Shown here: positions 24,563 through 37,390 of the stretch, in pieces
How positions within the stretch are numbered: position 1 is the stretch's first letter
How the letters are laid out: each line of letters opens with the position of its first letter
Assembly (NCBI RefSeq): GCF_000237925.1
Contig: NW_017386029.1
Coordinates: 682,001-746,000, forward strand
DNA: 64,000 nt
Direction: 5' to 3'
From: Schistosoma mansoni
Lineage: Eukaryota > Platyhelminthes > Trematoda > Strigeidida > Schistosomatidae
Notes under the pieces: generated by a model
What the model saw: only the letters and a program-made list of their open reading frames with translations
What the model was told of the DNA's origin: nothing
The model's database searches: none
Translations under genes and position numbers: made by a program

Positions 24563-24831
24563 GAGACTGTCATTTGTAAACGAACTAATCAGATTTAGGA
24601 GGATAGGCCTTGAATTTTAGAGCGAAATTCATCCATCCATTTGTCTAAAAAGCGTTTTTGCATTTTAGCTGATGTCAGTTTGTGATGAAAATCTAACCCT
24701 AACCAAATATTGTAAATCATAATCCTTATTCTTCAAACTGCTTTTTAATCCTCATTCAGCCCTAGTAAGTAAGTGGACATTTTCAGGGCCACTAAGGCAT
24801 CAGCCAAAGGTCGTCTATAAATTGTAGTCTC
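24563..24831. mobile_element. MITE-like element with terminal inverted repeats
   Basis: Left end GAGACTGTCATTTGTAAACG and right end (read inward on the minus strand) GAGACTACAATTTATAGACG are imperfect inverted repeats. Related copies: 35292-36621 (split by a LINE) and the window edge at 63953. About 269 bp, no coding capacity: a non-autonomous DNA transposon pattern. I could not fix a target-site duplication. Confidence 0.55.
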
Positions 24832-24839
24832 ACCCTGCC

Positions 24840-26545
24840 TTGATATGGTGATTTAATATTTTTCAAATATATAGATAAAACTGTATATTACAGTAGAAGT
24901 TGGTGAAGGTTTAATTGAAAATAATGCTAGTAGATTACATGTTGCTTTGACTTGCACGGTATAAGTTTTCAATATAATAAAAATAGTAAACAGCAAAACG
25001 ATGGAAGTATAAATTAGATTGCTGTAATTTTCACACTGTCAAAATAACTGAAGTTCACAACTAATTAAGGCGACCACGAAATCTCTGAAGCAAGCTCTTG
25101 AAGAAAAGCGACTACATTTTTCTGCTATTTAAATTGATAGCCTACCCATTGAGTGCTAACGAAGTATGTCATGTGTCTATAAGTCCGTCCAACGAATTTT
25201 AAACTCAGTTGGCATAATTTACGCCAACTCGTCGCCAAGGCATAAAATGAAGCTTAGTTTATTCTACGAGGAGCATGAATAAGAATATCAAAGAGGATCA
25301 CGAAGAATCATCTCGTTGTTGATAATGCAGCAGTTAGTTGGTTTATATACACAGTATTTCCACCATGAATTCTGCATGTATATAACAAATCTGTCCAAAA
25401 ATAACGCAAAAAACATTTAACCGCCTATAATACACCAAATTCTGAGTCTTTATAAAACAATACCACGCTGTTGAGAGCATCTGTCACGGTTTAAAATCTT
25501 AGTGAATGATCAAATACGAATGAATTTAATACACTTAATATAGAGTACAGAAAAAAGGAAACGTTTTTGAAAATGACCATAAGTGGAACACTTGTGGTAA
25601 GCGTTTGGTCGAAAATACCTTATTATTAACTTAATATACCAACAAGTCTACTCACCAGAAAAAGTGAAGTTGAAAATAGCGGCTTTTATAAAGTGCAATA
25701 AAGTGAATATATAAAACTAAACTAGACGCATGGTACCTAATTCTGAACGAACAAAGGATCGACAATATTTCAGTATAAATATAAAAAGAATCTTCTTTAT
25801 TCGGGTATTTGTACTAGTTGATGATTCCTTTAGTTCTGCATTTATTACGAATTTCAAGTTAATTCCCTTCAGTATTCATCAAGTTCTATGTCTTAAGTTG
25901 AACTATCCTAAGGATCCCTAGTTAGTAGACGAATCCTAATACTTCTAGTTATCATATTGCTCTTCCTATTTTTCAATCCTCTATCAGTTTAATCACTTTT
26001 CAGTATGAAATTTTTGTCTATATTATCTATGGTAGCCCAAAGTATTTAAATAACTTTGATTAGTCTGATATAGCTGCGACACAGTAAAAAATGCTCTTAC
26101 CCAACGAGCATCAACTATGAATGAAAATGGTTTCTCGGTACTGTTGAGGATTATCCGTTATGTGAAAACAAGCAGAGGTACAATATAAAATAATGAATCA
26201 GATTTAGATTAACATATATCCGGACAGAAGACCTACAGGATGTGTTTATTCTTTACTAGCAAGGCTCTCTGCATGTCCAAACCTAACTTGGAAGGGTTAT
26301 TTGAGTTTTGAATACTACTTATTACGGTACTTGTTTGTAAGATTTGCTTAATCGGTGAAAAAACGGACATCCCAATACGACATTTTTCGAACGTTGCTTC
26401 TAAATTCGTCTCCATTCTTTAAGTTTCTCTGACATAGTTGTAAAAAAGGAGCATACGACAGGTGAAAAACTTATTCCTACCATCTTATTAATAAGAATCA
26501 AATAACATTTATAGAAACATGCAAACCCCACAAAAATGAAGTCCT
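24840..26545. other. Intergenic stretch, nothing recognised
   Basis: AT-rich with short scattered frames only. Confidence 0.35.
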
Positions 26546-26549
26546 GTTA

Positions 26550-26720
26550 GTCTTCAACATTGATGTTGACCCCGTTATTCCACCCTAGCTGAAGGCACTC
26601 AGTCACACATCATGAATGAGTACGCTTTGACATGCATCCCTTGTAACTACTAGCCAGCTTAGATCAAATGCTTCTCGACATATAGATAGCTTTTTGAATA
26701 TATATATTCGAACACTGTAG
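26550..26720 (+). repeat. Dispersed repeat R6, copy 1
   Basis: Shares CACCCTAGCTGAAGGC, CATCCCTTG.AACTACTAG and AAATGCTTCTCGACATAT in the same order with 28740-28935. Direct orientation. Family unknown. Confidence 0.5.
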
Positions 26721-27339
26721 TGGCATTGGTTCCTAAACAAACTATCCTGGAAGCTGAACATGTAATTACTGAAGAGACTTACATTGAACGTGTTAGACTC
26801 AGAGGAGGTCGAAAATGGTGAACACGACTACAGAGGATCAGAATAGCCTGGCCTGACCATGCGGGCATGGTCACTTTATGTCACTTCTCGCCTTTTGTAT
26901 CGAATATAGTACCCTCTTCCCAGTCTAAATATGTTCAGAAGTGCTAAACGTCATATCACTGACTATCACGTTGGGACGAGTCAGTGTAAATTGAGATGTG
27001 GCTTTCATGTCAGTGCATAGTTCAGGTAGTCACATCATGACAAATGTACAATTGTGGTATAAGTCTATTATTATAGTAGAAAAGATAAGTGTACTAATAG
27101 TGAACTAGACCGTGATTTCGCAACCCCATCATTTCTGTCTTCAAATTTGACTGGGTTGATGTCCTTCCATTATGAGGATATTATGTGTAAATTCGTCGTC
27201 AAATTCCAAATACCTGAGGCATTTTTAATGGTAAGCGAAACGTGATCTGGTATATAAGATAACTTACTGTGTGCCTGATCATTGTTTTTATGTCATATAT
27301 CATTTTTCAAGTTTTATTTTTAGGCACAGCAGTATTTTT

Positions 27340-27715
27340 ATGTTTTCGGATATTCTTTGCCGATTTGTATTCGACATTCGGTGTCCTCTGGCCGGATATC
27401 ATCAGCAATAGCCTACTGTAGACGAGAACGAACCAGCTTGCAGATGAAGAGGAAATTAGGAAAATTCGTTGAAGGTGGGTAGGATTTATGTTACAGAAAT
27501 CGTCAAACTGCATCATGAGGCAAGCCCTAACTTGGGATACTGAAGGGAAGTGAGAGAGTTGAAGATCGAAGGACACATTGTATTGAGAATTGATAGCAGA
27601 TATGAAAAGCATGAATAGCAAATAGAAAGGATTGTTCAGGGTATAGTTGGAAGGAGAGTGTTTGTGGTCGACTTATGCTCCTCCACGATGGGTAACAGGC
27701 GTAAGTAAGTGAGTA
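27340..27715 (+). mobile_element. SR2-type RTE LINE, decayed 3' fragment
   Basis: Plus-strand remnants of the C-terminal block: CTGGCCGGATATCATCAGC (WPDTISN), GATGAAGAGGAAATTAGG (EEEIRR), ATCATGAGGCAAGCCCTAAC (RQALTW). It ends GGGTAACAGGCGTAAGTAAG, matching the CRSDRRK/TAAG end of the young copies at 51 and 61 kb. Confidence 0.7.
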
Positions 27716-28397
27716 TATCTTATCTTCATCATGACGGAGCAGACACCCAATCTGTCTCATACTGAGACTCCTTCACTTCCACCTTTCAAATCATGCCATT
27801 CTGTCTGTAAAATATATAACCCTGGTTCTGTTTCAAAAGAAACAAAAAAGGTAGAGGTCCGTTTGTTCATCGGAATACTGTTTTTAGCACTGTACTTTGA
27901 AACTATACGTAATCCTAAACTTTCAGCTTCCTTTTGAACCACCCCTCTTCACACAGTCCTTTTTCCGTTCACACCTTATTAACGTTTGTTTTCTTTAACT
28001 TATTAGAATGCTCTTGCTTAAAAAGTACCTTAATAAAAGAGAATTATACTAAGTATTCATACTTTAATTATTCCACCGAAATTGACTCAATTTTGATAGG
28101 CATGAACATTGTCTGCTCTGATTCACATCCTTTCTTTTTCTCACTTTCTTTTTCAAGTACCTCGAGATGTGCCACTAAAAACACATGTGGAACATGTGAC
28201 TTCGTCCATCGGTAATGACTCAGATGTACGGAGGGATATAAAGTTGTGGTTTCTAGATGCATTCAACTTCACGTGGATTTATTCCCGACCATTTGCTGCA
28301 CGCCGTAACACAACCTCCATAAGGTGTGCCAACCCTTATACTGACAATTCTAGTATTACTAACATTATTTACATTCATATGTGAGAAATGTTATTCC

Positions 28398-28560
28398 CCT
28401 GATCCTATGAAAAGTGTGCCTAATAAAATATCAACCTCAGTAACCCACTACAGTGAGAACTGTATCTTCTGTAACAATTTGATTTTGTCTGTGAACTAGC
28501 ATGCATCATGTAACATGTTGTTACTTAAGAATAAAATATTATTGTTATTACCACTATCAT
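28398..28560 (+). repeat. Short retroposon-like repeat R4, copy 1
   Basis: About 145 bp nearly identical, in reverse complement, to 31673-31818. Contains AATAAAATATCAACCTCAG, GTGAGAACTGTATCTTCTG and ends in AATAAAATATTATTG with an AT-rich tail, like the 3' end of a retroelement. Parent family not identified. Confidence 0.6.
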
Positions 28561-28739
28561 TTTTTGTTATAAAATATGGCCTCTTACATTAGAGAAAGAT
28601 AGTCTGAGGCTGCTGGACATAGCAGAATGTCAGAATAGCGTTTACCAACGACAAGCTCACAGGGGCAAACTTCCGGTAGGCCACGTCTTAGGGTCATTAC
28701 TTCCACATAGGGTGAATGAGCTGTGGCGAAAAATAAATC

Positions 28740-28935
28740 TCCAAAACAAACAGCTCTGTATGTCTTTGACGTTGGTGTTGACCTAATTATTTTCACCAGA
28801 CACACCCTAGCTGAAGGCGCCCAGTCACGCACCCGCAGCTAATCACGAGTGGAAACACCGTGCTATGCATCCCTTGCAACTACTAGTCAGCTTGGACCAA
28901 ATGCTTCTCGACATATTGATAGCTTTCCGAATATG
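28740..28935 (+). repeat. Dispersed repeat R6, copy 2
   Basis: Second copy of the segment at 26550-26720; similarity seems to continue weakly to about 29040 (ATGAGG..GTTACGT...CGTCAAA.TACAAATAC, compare 27170-27230). Confidence 0.5.
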
Positions 28936-28939
28936 TCTT

Positions 28940-30625
28940 CGAACCCTTTCACATCTGACTACTGATTTTTTGGGTCTCTACCATTCAATAATGAGGGCGT
29001 TACGTTAACAGCATCGTCAAACTACAAATACATTTGGAATCTTTATATTTTAGTCCATGTTGAGACAGTGTAGTCAGATGCATTTCCTCAAGCTCATATC
29101 ATATACCTTTACTCAACCGCAATTACTGAACAACTGTAATTGAATGACGACAATGAAATATGGGTTTTAGTTAGCTTCAGATAACTTCTATAGACTGATC
29201 AAGTTATTACAGCACAGAAAATAGAAAGTGTTCCAGAAGTGTTCTTCCTATATGTTCAAATTTATTGACAACAAAAAGGATTGAATATGTGTTGGGAAGG
29301 ATTTTCAATCTGTTCGAACTTTTAGCCACAAAACCATTTACACAAGTAACAGAAGACAACGTATATAGTACAGAAAAGTGGGAGAGCAAACTTAATGATC
29401 ATATCAATAAGTAACATGACTAATTACGACAATACAGTGCCCAAAAGAACATCTCAAGTTCAGAACCTCAGCTGGCTGATGAGAGGATGAATGGAAAAAC
29501 TCCAGACAACAATGTCCGCTTCGTACAGCATGAAGGATTTAATAATGATGATCAACAAGTCCTATGTGTGCCACTAACTGTATGACTCACCTGACTACTT
29601 TCAATATTTATGGTGTAAATATCAATTACATTTGCAACGATGTTTCGGCAACACAGTATAAAGCCTCAACAATATCAATGATGCTATCGAAACCATTTAG
29701 CCTTAGGCAAACCTGGATGCTGATGACATTCCATCCATTTTCTTTAGAAAAGCAGGACTCGATGCACTAGTCCTGTCTCTTAAAATATTCACCCTATATT
29801 TAGTTCCATGAACAAACTGAAAAATATGAAAGGTAGCTCATATGGTCCCCATACACACAGTAGGGTTAAAAAGCCTGATCCAGAAGCTAATTAGGGGTTT
29901 TGATACTCTATGATATAAACGAATACCAACTGTAATCTAAATGCCTTCATAGTAAACCACTCACTAGTAACTGTGAAGTGTATTTTTGACCAGTTTGACA
30001 GAAAAACATCCAACTTGATTGTTAATAGTTTGGTTCAATACGGCCATAAGAATGTCCTGGAGCATATCCAGGGGCAAGCCATGAAGTTGGCTAAGGGACT
30101 CGAATTCAAACCAGAGGAGGGACGGTTTGAATCACTGGATAACTGACTCTCAAAACGTAACTAATTTGCAGGAGATCTTACAGCAAGGTAAACTCCCTAA
30201 GCTGTCGCAGAACCTCAGTGTTTGAATATTCTTTCGTCCATGACACTTTTATAACTAAGGGATACCGACTCAGTCAAGTCGGAAGTCAAGAACAAATGAG
30301 TCTGAGTATATTTTTAAATGTTGTTTATTAGATCTAATTTGATTAACATTAGCAAAAGATGCACAGCATGGCGTACTCACTCATGAACTTGTACGGACGC
30401 GTGAGCGAATGCATTCAGTTAGGGCGCAATGACCAAAATCCCAGTGTTTTGTTTGAACGGAGAACTAACAGTCTAAATTTTACTCCATTAGGCCGAACTA
30501 ATTTCTTCTGCATAGCGTGCAAAGCGTTTTTGAGTTACTCTCATCAAATCATATCAAGACAAAAATCCTGTACTTAATTTAGGCTGCTCTAATTAAAGGA
30601 GGAAACACATATCAAAAATATAGAA
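28940..30625. other. Intergenic stretch, possible faint LINE remnant
   Basis: Around 30050-30130 the plus strand reads HIQGQAMKLAKGLEFKPEEGR, reminiscent of the C-terminal QRRATKLVKGL...YEERL block of CR1/Jockey-like LINEs. The rest is unrecognised. Weak evidence only. Confidence 0.3.
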
Positions 30626-30629
30626 TACC

Positions 30630-32582
30630 ATGAGTGTTGTGCAGTGCTATGCACCCACCAATGATAACAATGAAGACGATGATAACCAGTTTAATGAAGG
30701 ACTGCAATAAATTGTAGAGGAGTGCTTGGGGAACGACCTAACCATCCTGATGGGAGCCCAAAACGTCAAGGTTGGAATGGACAACACTGGGTATAAAGAT
30801 ATCTTGAGACAACATGAACTAGGAGAAGGGAACGAAAATGGTGACAGATTTGGACATCTATGTGCACCCAACAAATCGGTTATAGGTGGCCCTACAAAAA
30901 CACATGCACGAAGCTGCATGGGCCGGACTGGATCACACTTTGCAGAACCAGATCGATCATATTGCATGACTGAAAAATTCAGCGAAAGAAGTTATCTTAT
31001 AGCAACACGTCCTAAGCCTTACAAGATCTATTCAGAGAAGTGGAAATTAATATGAAGTTCAACTGAATAGGAATCAAAGCATAAATGACTTCAACGTGTG
31101 AGGATGTACTGGGACGCAAGAAGCACCATCGTAAGTAATGGATCTCTATCGAAACCCTGGACAAGACTCAAGAAAGTAAGAAGAGGAAGAAAGCAATTAG
31201 CAGTAGTTGAACAAGAGCAGATAAAGTCAAGGTACTCGTCAAATACAGTGAATCAAACAAGAGTGTGGAGAGGAGCATCAAAGTCGACGAGCAGAAATAC
31301 GTGGATGACTTAGAACTGACAGTGGAAGAAGCTGCGACGGGGGGAAATATGGAGTGGCTATATGAAGAAAAAATTTAGGGGAAGAAAAATTGCCTACGGA
31401 CTGAGGAGAAGGATACTTCATCGAGATACCGAAGAAACGATACTCGAATAAGTGTGAAAACTATGGAGAGATTACATTGCCATCAGTACCAGAGAAAGTT
31501 TCCAACAGTGTTGATGAGCCGGATGAAATGTTCAGTATACGCTCAACTTCAAGATCAACATGATGGACTACTACATATCAGGGAAAGTACGGAATACAAC
31601 GAAAGGCTCGGATGCACTTAGACGATTTGGACTTCGCAGATGACCTAGCTTTTTTATCTCGCATGCATCAACAGATAATAATAATTTATTCTCAAGTAAC
31701 AACATGTTACATGATGCATGCTAGTTCACAGACAAAATCAAATTGTTACAGAAGATACAGTTCTCACTGTAGTGGGTTACTGAGGTTGATATTTTATTAG
31801 GCACACTTGTCATAGGCATGTATCGCATGCAGATGAAGACAATCAGTGTAGTATCAGCCTCTTCAGAAGCAGGCCTCAACATACACAAGGGAAAAGCAAG
31901 ATCTTCAAATATAACGCGGAGAACACTATCTCAGTCACACTTGATGGGGAAACTTTGGGAGAGTTGGAACGTTTCGCGTATCTGGGTAGCATCATCGACG
32001 AACAAGGAGGATCTTGAGCAGACGTAAATGCAAGAATTGACAAATTAAGGTTAGCATTCCTACTGTTGATGAACATATGTGACTCATAAGGACCACTAAT
32101 TAACATCAAAATTAGATCCTTCAATGCCAACGCGAAAATAGTTCTACTGTATGGAGCTGAAACTTCGAAAACTACCACAACCGTTATCGAAACAGTACAA
32201 GTAATTATAAACAATTATCTATGCAAGAAACTCAATGTCTGTTGGCTGGATACCATCAGCAACAACCTACTACAGGAGAGAACAAACCAGCTTCTAAATG
32301 AAGAGGAAATTAAGAAGGGATGCTGAAGGTGACCAGGATAAGCATTCCAGAAATCATCTAACTGAATCATGAGGCAAACCTTAATTTGGAGTCTGAAAGG
32401 CATTAGGAAGGGAGAAAGACCAAAGAGCGCATCGCGTCGCGAGTTGGAGGTTGACATCAGAGAATAAACAACACCTGGGGAGTTTTGAGAAGAGGGCCTT
32501 GAACAGGGTAGTTTAGAGAATCCTGGTCGGCGGCTTGTGCCCCTTCACGAGGGTTGATAGGTGTCAGTGAATAAGTTAGTTA
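30630..32582 (+). mobile_element. SR2-type RTE LINE, old decayed copy
   Basis: Begins inside the endonuclease (MSVVQCYAPTNDN) and runs through LTILMGAQNVKVGMDNTGY, fragments of the reverse transcriptase ([14 protein letters not shown] near 31620-31660), and C-terminal blocks to a degraded GTGTCAGTGAATAAGTTAG end. Many frame breaks; coding capacity lost. It is clearly the same family as the young copies at 51 and 58 kb, but far more diverged. Interrupted by the R4 repeat at 31673-31818. Its codon at the site of the young copies' TAG is AAC. Confidence 0.8.
31673..31818 (-). repeat. Repeat R4, copy 2, nested in an old LINE
   Basis: Reverse complement of 28398-28545 with only scattered differences. 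It sits between MHQQ and MQMKT of the decayed SR2-type copy, with AT-rich tail (ATAATAATAATTTATTCTC) toward the left, so it inserted after that LINE. Confidence 0.65.
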
Positions 32583-34390
32583 GTCCACTGTAGTTGTGGC
32601 AACTTCGAAGCCAAGACACATCCTCACTTGTATAATACCACGCTTTGTTTTGTGATACGTCGGAACAGTAATCCAAGTGATTGTGCCAGAGTGAAACGAG
32701 ACATATATGGTCCAGTAGATGTGTTCTTCAGCTACCGTGGTTGAAGGACACCATTTATGCAGGTGGGTTCGCCTTTGAGACTCTTGTTGAGCCGAAGTGA
32801 ACGTCATTGCAGATTGTGGACTGACAAATCTTGCTGAGTGAACGCTATACTCGGATCCTAAGCTAGCCTCGAAACGCCCAGGCTGAATCTACACCGCAAC
32901 TTGAACACGAGAGAAAAGGTGCAAAATATGTGAAAAGCATTTCAAAAGTTCATTTATTTACAGAAAATATAGGGTTTTTGGGTTTTCCTGAAAATTCTAG
33001 AATGCTACTAAACATAGTAGCAGTGTAGTAATCAGCCAATCAGAAACTACACGTGACTTTTCATTTTCGTGATGTTTTTAGCAAAACTTCTAGTCGAACG
33101 CTGATTCGATAAATTGCTTCTTTATATTTCCTGGGCTTGCCATGTCTATTGCGAGAAATCTTCAGGATCGCCCCAACATGGACAGTGGCTGAAATATTTG
33201 GAAGTCATATCAGAAGCACTGTGGCACCATACTTGGTCATTAGATCCCAATAACGGGTAGATCTAGGACATGGCTTGTCAGAAAGAGGTCGCATTACGAA
33301 ATAAGCCTTTTGAAACGAAGGCAAATATGTTGTTCGAGCTTATATGGTGCCGGTTTTTCTCTTTCCTTAGGGCATTTGTGTGGAAGCCCATTACTTATCT
33401 TAACTATCTACACACGTCGTTTTCAGTGATACTTTTGTTTTCTTCACAGTACTTTTTTCCTAACCTTGTTGTTTGAAGGGTGTTATTCAGTGTTCTCTTA
33501 GGTTTTTCATCCTTTTTGACGACCATTTGTGGGGTAAAATGATCTATAACATGCAAAATGCGGTGAAAGTCTCCAGTGAACATCCATTCAGGCCTCCTTA
33601 GTTCGCCTGCTGTAGACTGTCTTTCAAAACTGACGCATTTACACGTCTGAGACTCCAACCCCTGTTGTGTCCAGGACACTTTGGTTCAATCACTTTCTCC
33701 AAACGGAGCTAAAATTGAGAGGCTAACACCTATGAACTCTTCGTTAATGAAGATCCAGTCTAAACAAAAAAAGATTTATTGAGTTTCCCTGTCAAATCGC
33801 CGAGTCCACTTCCTAGCAATCTCCTCCATTATTCATGAGCCCTGTGAAGTTTATTTTATGATAATGAGAGGCCCCTAATATTATAACTTGTGTCTTAGGA
33901 GGGCAAGACGATTCGATCCTTCTGGCGTCTGGTTGTCTTCCCGAGTGTCCGTAGGTAACCCCAACGAGATAATTTAAGATACTAAACAATCTTATTGATT
34001 AACAGATTTATCTTATTTTTGAAGGTTATGTGGTATTATGCAGGCTCTTTCGTCAAACCAAAGCTAATTGCAACAAGTTATTATTTGTTATTTTCGACAA
34101 ACATTCTATTACTTTTCTTGAAATCGAAAACATCAAGGATAACCTCTGACTGTTATTGGCTGGCTAATCGCGCGTCCTCTGTAATTTTTCACCGGAACAC
34201 CATTCGAAATTTTAAGGTTATGTAGGTGGTACAATTTGTTAGTCCTTCTGAGTCAGTATTTAACCTGTAGGATACTAGTTTTCTTTTACGATGGAAAGCA
34301 TAATCGTCGATTATATCTTTTAGTAATATGCAATGATAGTTTTTATAATCAAAAAAGAACTATATATTGGTATATTTTAAAAGACGTAGC
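32583..34390. other. Unassigned stretch between two LINE remnants
   Basis: Less AT-rich in places (32600-32900). Contains CAGCCAATCAGAAACTACACG near 33040. Minus-strand frame 33404-33679 and plus-strand frame 33270-33476 carry no domain I recognise. Probably repeat-derived, family unknown. Confidence 0.3.
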
Positions 34391-34399
34391 ATCATTGCG

Positions 34400-35075
34400 C
34401 CCTGAGTGCGTGTTGAACCTTTTTTCGAGATCAAATCAGAAGGGACCATTGCTTTTCCTTTTAGAAACCATTCCCACCCACTTAGGAGTAATGATAGGTC
34501 ACGACTTGAAAACAACTACGCACTACAACGTAGCTGCTTCCAAAGGTTATCGTGCGTTATGGTCACTTCGTCGAGCATTCAAATGCTTTGATGAGGGCAT
34601 GTTTCCAATTTTATATCCCACATACATAACACCACACTTAGAGTACTGTATCCAAGCCGCTAGCCCATGTCTGATAAAGGATACTAACTTGTTTGACCGT
34701 GTCCAGCATTTGGGGACGAAATTAGTGAAGGGTCTTTCTAAACTTCTTTAAGATGAGTGTTTAAAACGTCTAAACCTTTTCCCCTTGTCTTATCGTAGGA
34801 CACGAGGTGACCTTATACAGGCATTTCGTATTTTTAATTGTGATTTGGGTGTTAATGTCTTATCTTTTTGCCCCCTCCAGCACTGATAATCTCCGAGGTC
34901 ATAGCAAGAAGGTTCACAAACTGAGATCCAATAAACTAAAGGTGGGGCCTGGTTTTTCTCATCGAGTGGTCAATGACTGGAACGCCTTACCCGAATAAGT
35001 GGTATCAGCCCCATCAGTGACCATTTTCAAGGAGAAGCTAGACCTTCACTGGAAGGAAATCCGTCAGGATTAACA
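34400..35075 (+). mobile_element. CR1-type LINE, 3' fragment
   Basis: Plus-strand reading HLGVMIGHDLKTTTHYNVAASKGYRALWSLRRAF, then PILYPTYITPHLEYCIQAASPCL, FDRVQHLGTKLVKGL and LNLFPLSYRRTRGDLIQAFRIF is the thumb and C-terminal region of CR1-like LINEs (SR1-type in schistosomes). A further block SHRVVNDWNALPE follows near 34960-34995. It has a few stops and frame changes; 5' part including the YADD centre is absent. Confidence 0.75.
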
Positions 35076-35291
35076 CAGGTTCACCAACCTACTATCTGCA
35101 TTACTGAAGGCTGGGAAATTTTCGCTTTAAAGTTTCTCAACGGTTTGATATGGTTATTATGCAGAACAGTTGGTGAGCTTAGGGTTTACTCAATAGCATT
35201 ACAATGAATAATGCTCGGTTCTCCGTTCTGCGTCGCCGTAGATTTCCAGTTCAATAGTAGATCATATAGCCTATGTTTTTATTTTTTTCCG

Positions 35292-36621
35292 AAAGACTAT
35301 AATTTATGGACGAACCATTCAGGCAAACAATAACAAGTCTTGGATTTTGGCGTGAAATTCATTCATCTATCTGGCAAAATACGGTTTCCGCATTATAGCT
35401 GATCTAACTTCGTGATGAAAATTCTAAATCTTGTTCCTAACCCTAACTGTCAACTGTAAATCATAATTCTAATTCCTCATAGAGGACCAGTCAGTCAGTC
35501 AGCTAAAACGTAGGACCAGGCACACATATACATCGGTCCAAGTTGCCATACCTAGTTAGCACAACAAGATGAACACCGAATTCATAGTAGTTAATTTAGT
35601 GGTTGTAATTTATAAAAGAAAGATTGTATATAAGGATATAGTAAAGGAAGAAAGATAAATATGAAGCAATTTTAATCTCAAGGTTTAAGGGAAGATAAAG
35701 AGTGTATACACTGACGCCATTGTGATCGATTCTGAGCCATGTCACCTACAGTCTCTAACTATTGGTTACGATAGTCACGCGGACCCCAACCAAGTAATCT
35801 GCATCTACCAACATGGCTCAGACTAGAAGTTAGTGACTTCAAGCACTGATGCCATGTTTTGGTTTGGTCGCCCCTAACTTTCTTCCAACCATCCCCAATA
35901 CTAGTCAGTATAGCGCGTCTTGGTAATCGGTGTTCAGGCATACGTAACACGTGGCCCAACCATCTCAGTCGGTGAAGATTTACAAGTTCACTAACTGATT
36001 TACCATCATTCCCTAATACCTTATGTCTAACCTCACTATTACTTACCTGGTGATCCCAGCAGATGCGAGCAATATTTCTATGACATCTGTGATCAAATAC
36101 TAGGAACTTACGAGTATCTTCTACTCTTAATGGCCACGTTTCACAACCGTAAAGTAGAACAGAGCGAACTGCTGCGCAGTATATTCGCCGCTTAATTGAT
36201 AGGCGGATATCTCGTCTTCGCCATAGGTGACGTAAGTTGGCAAAAGCCAAACGAGCTTTTTGAATCCGTGATGAGATTTCGTCAGACGCCAACCCATTAG
36301 GGCTGATCAGACTTCCAAGATAAGTGAAGTTGTCGACGCGTTCGACTACTTCACTCCCTATCCTTAGTTCAGGTGTTGACGCAGGCCAGTCCTGGAGTAA
36401 CAATTTACATTTAGATGGGGAGAAACGCATTCCAAATATCCTGGCATTGTTACTCAGTTCTAACAGAAGGCTGCACTTTTTCAGCGTCTTCGTCAAACGG
36501 GACTATGTCATCTGCATATTCTCCTCTTAGAGATTTGTAATCTTCATTCGGTCTTAGTTATCAGGTGAACACTCTCAAGGTTACTTTAGGGTCTCTCAAA
36601 GGTCGTCCACGAATTATAGCC
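35292..36621. mobile_element. MITE-like element split by a LINE insertion
   Basis: Left part 35292-35485 (starts AAGACTATAATTTATGGACG) and right part 36530-36621 (ends CAAAGGTCGTCCACGAATTATAG) together match the 24563-24831 element in order. The RTE fragment at 35485-36530 lies between them. Short similar words at the two junctions (TCCTCATAG and TCCTCTTAG) could be the LINE target-site duplication. Confidence 0.55.
35485..36530 (-). mobile_element. RTE-type LINE, 5'-truncated copy
   Basis: A clean 245-codon frame (35759-36496) starts after the reverse-transcriptase centre: [73 protein letters not shown], and ends [11 protein letters not shown] 3' UTR and a CAGTCAGTCAGTC tail (near 35490) follow. 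The copy ends upstream inside YADDIV. Nearly identical to 47100-47835, which lies in the other orientation. Confidence 0.8.
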
Positions 36622-37224
36622 CCATCTTTTTTTCCATCTAAAACTGACTGTCGAAAAAACCTCTGAAGTACTGACGAATCGAAACCGAATATTCTACGTC
36701 TTGATCTATCTTTTTATCCATAAATGGCAAATCACTAGGATTTAGTACCGTATCACCTGTGGTCAGCATATCATTCTGATTCCTTCAAAACGATATTGGA
36801 CCTTCGTAAGACCGTGAGTCTCAAGGATTACTATGGGGTACTTGACCTGTCTCCTCTACTAAAATCTCTTTATACACTCACATCCAGAATTTGGTTTGTC
36901 ACATTTAATGCTCCGGACTAGTTAACACTAGTTTAGATAAGAGTTCACTGTTAGTTCTAAGTTTGTCGTGTTCCACTCTGGGGAGTTTGGATAGAAATTC
37001 TTCTGTGTTCTGACAGCAGTTTCCTCGGACTAAGGAGAAATTACCATTGGACTGATTTTAAAATAAAGGTCTTGATGTAAGGGATTTACCATCTTTTACC
37101 CCTTGTTTTTTAACATATCCTTACGAACACATGCTTAACCTTTGGAATGAGTAAGCCAGTAATGGTTGTAGCAAATTTATTACATCTTTGAATAAATACG
37201 CAAATAGTTGGTGGTCTTGAGTGC
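36622..37224. other. Intergenic stretch, nothing recognised
   Basis: No exon or repeat family identified upstream of RFC4. Confidence 0.3.
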
Positions 37225-37390
37225 TGTCATGAGTATACTCAGTCTATCTCACTATGATTGCTACTATATTTCCTATTTCCTTACCACTCACCTTTTTAAA
37301 TCAATCTGATTGCGAAAATGTTGTAGGTCAACTTGAAATAACACATATGTCCCAGGCTTTACGTTTGTTCTTGTAAGTTGGAATCTTTGC
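37225..37390 (+). mobile_element. RTE-type LINE, 3' UTR remnant
   Basis: TTGTAGGTCAACTTGAAATAAC and TGTCCCAGGCTTTACGTTTG match the order and spacing of the 3' UTR at 47790-47830. No coding part remains. Confidence 0.4.

Noticed and set aside
32583-33060. A promoter or long terminal repeat suggested by a CCAAT word
   Set aside because: No matching second copy in the window, no defined ends, no associated coding region.
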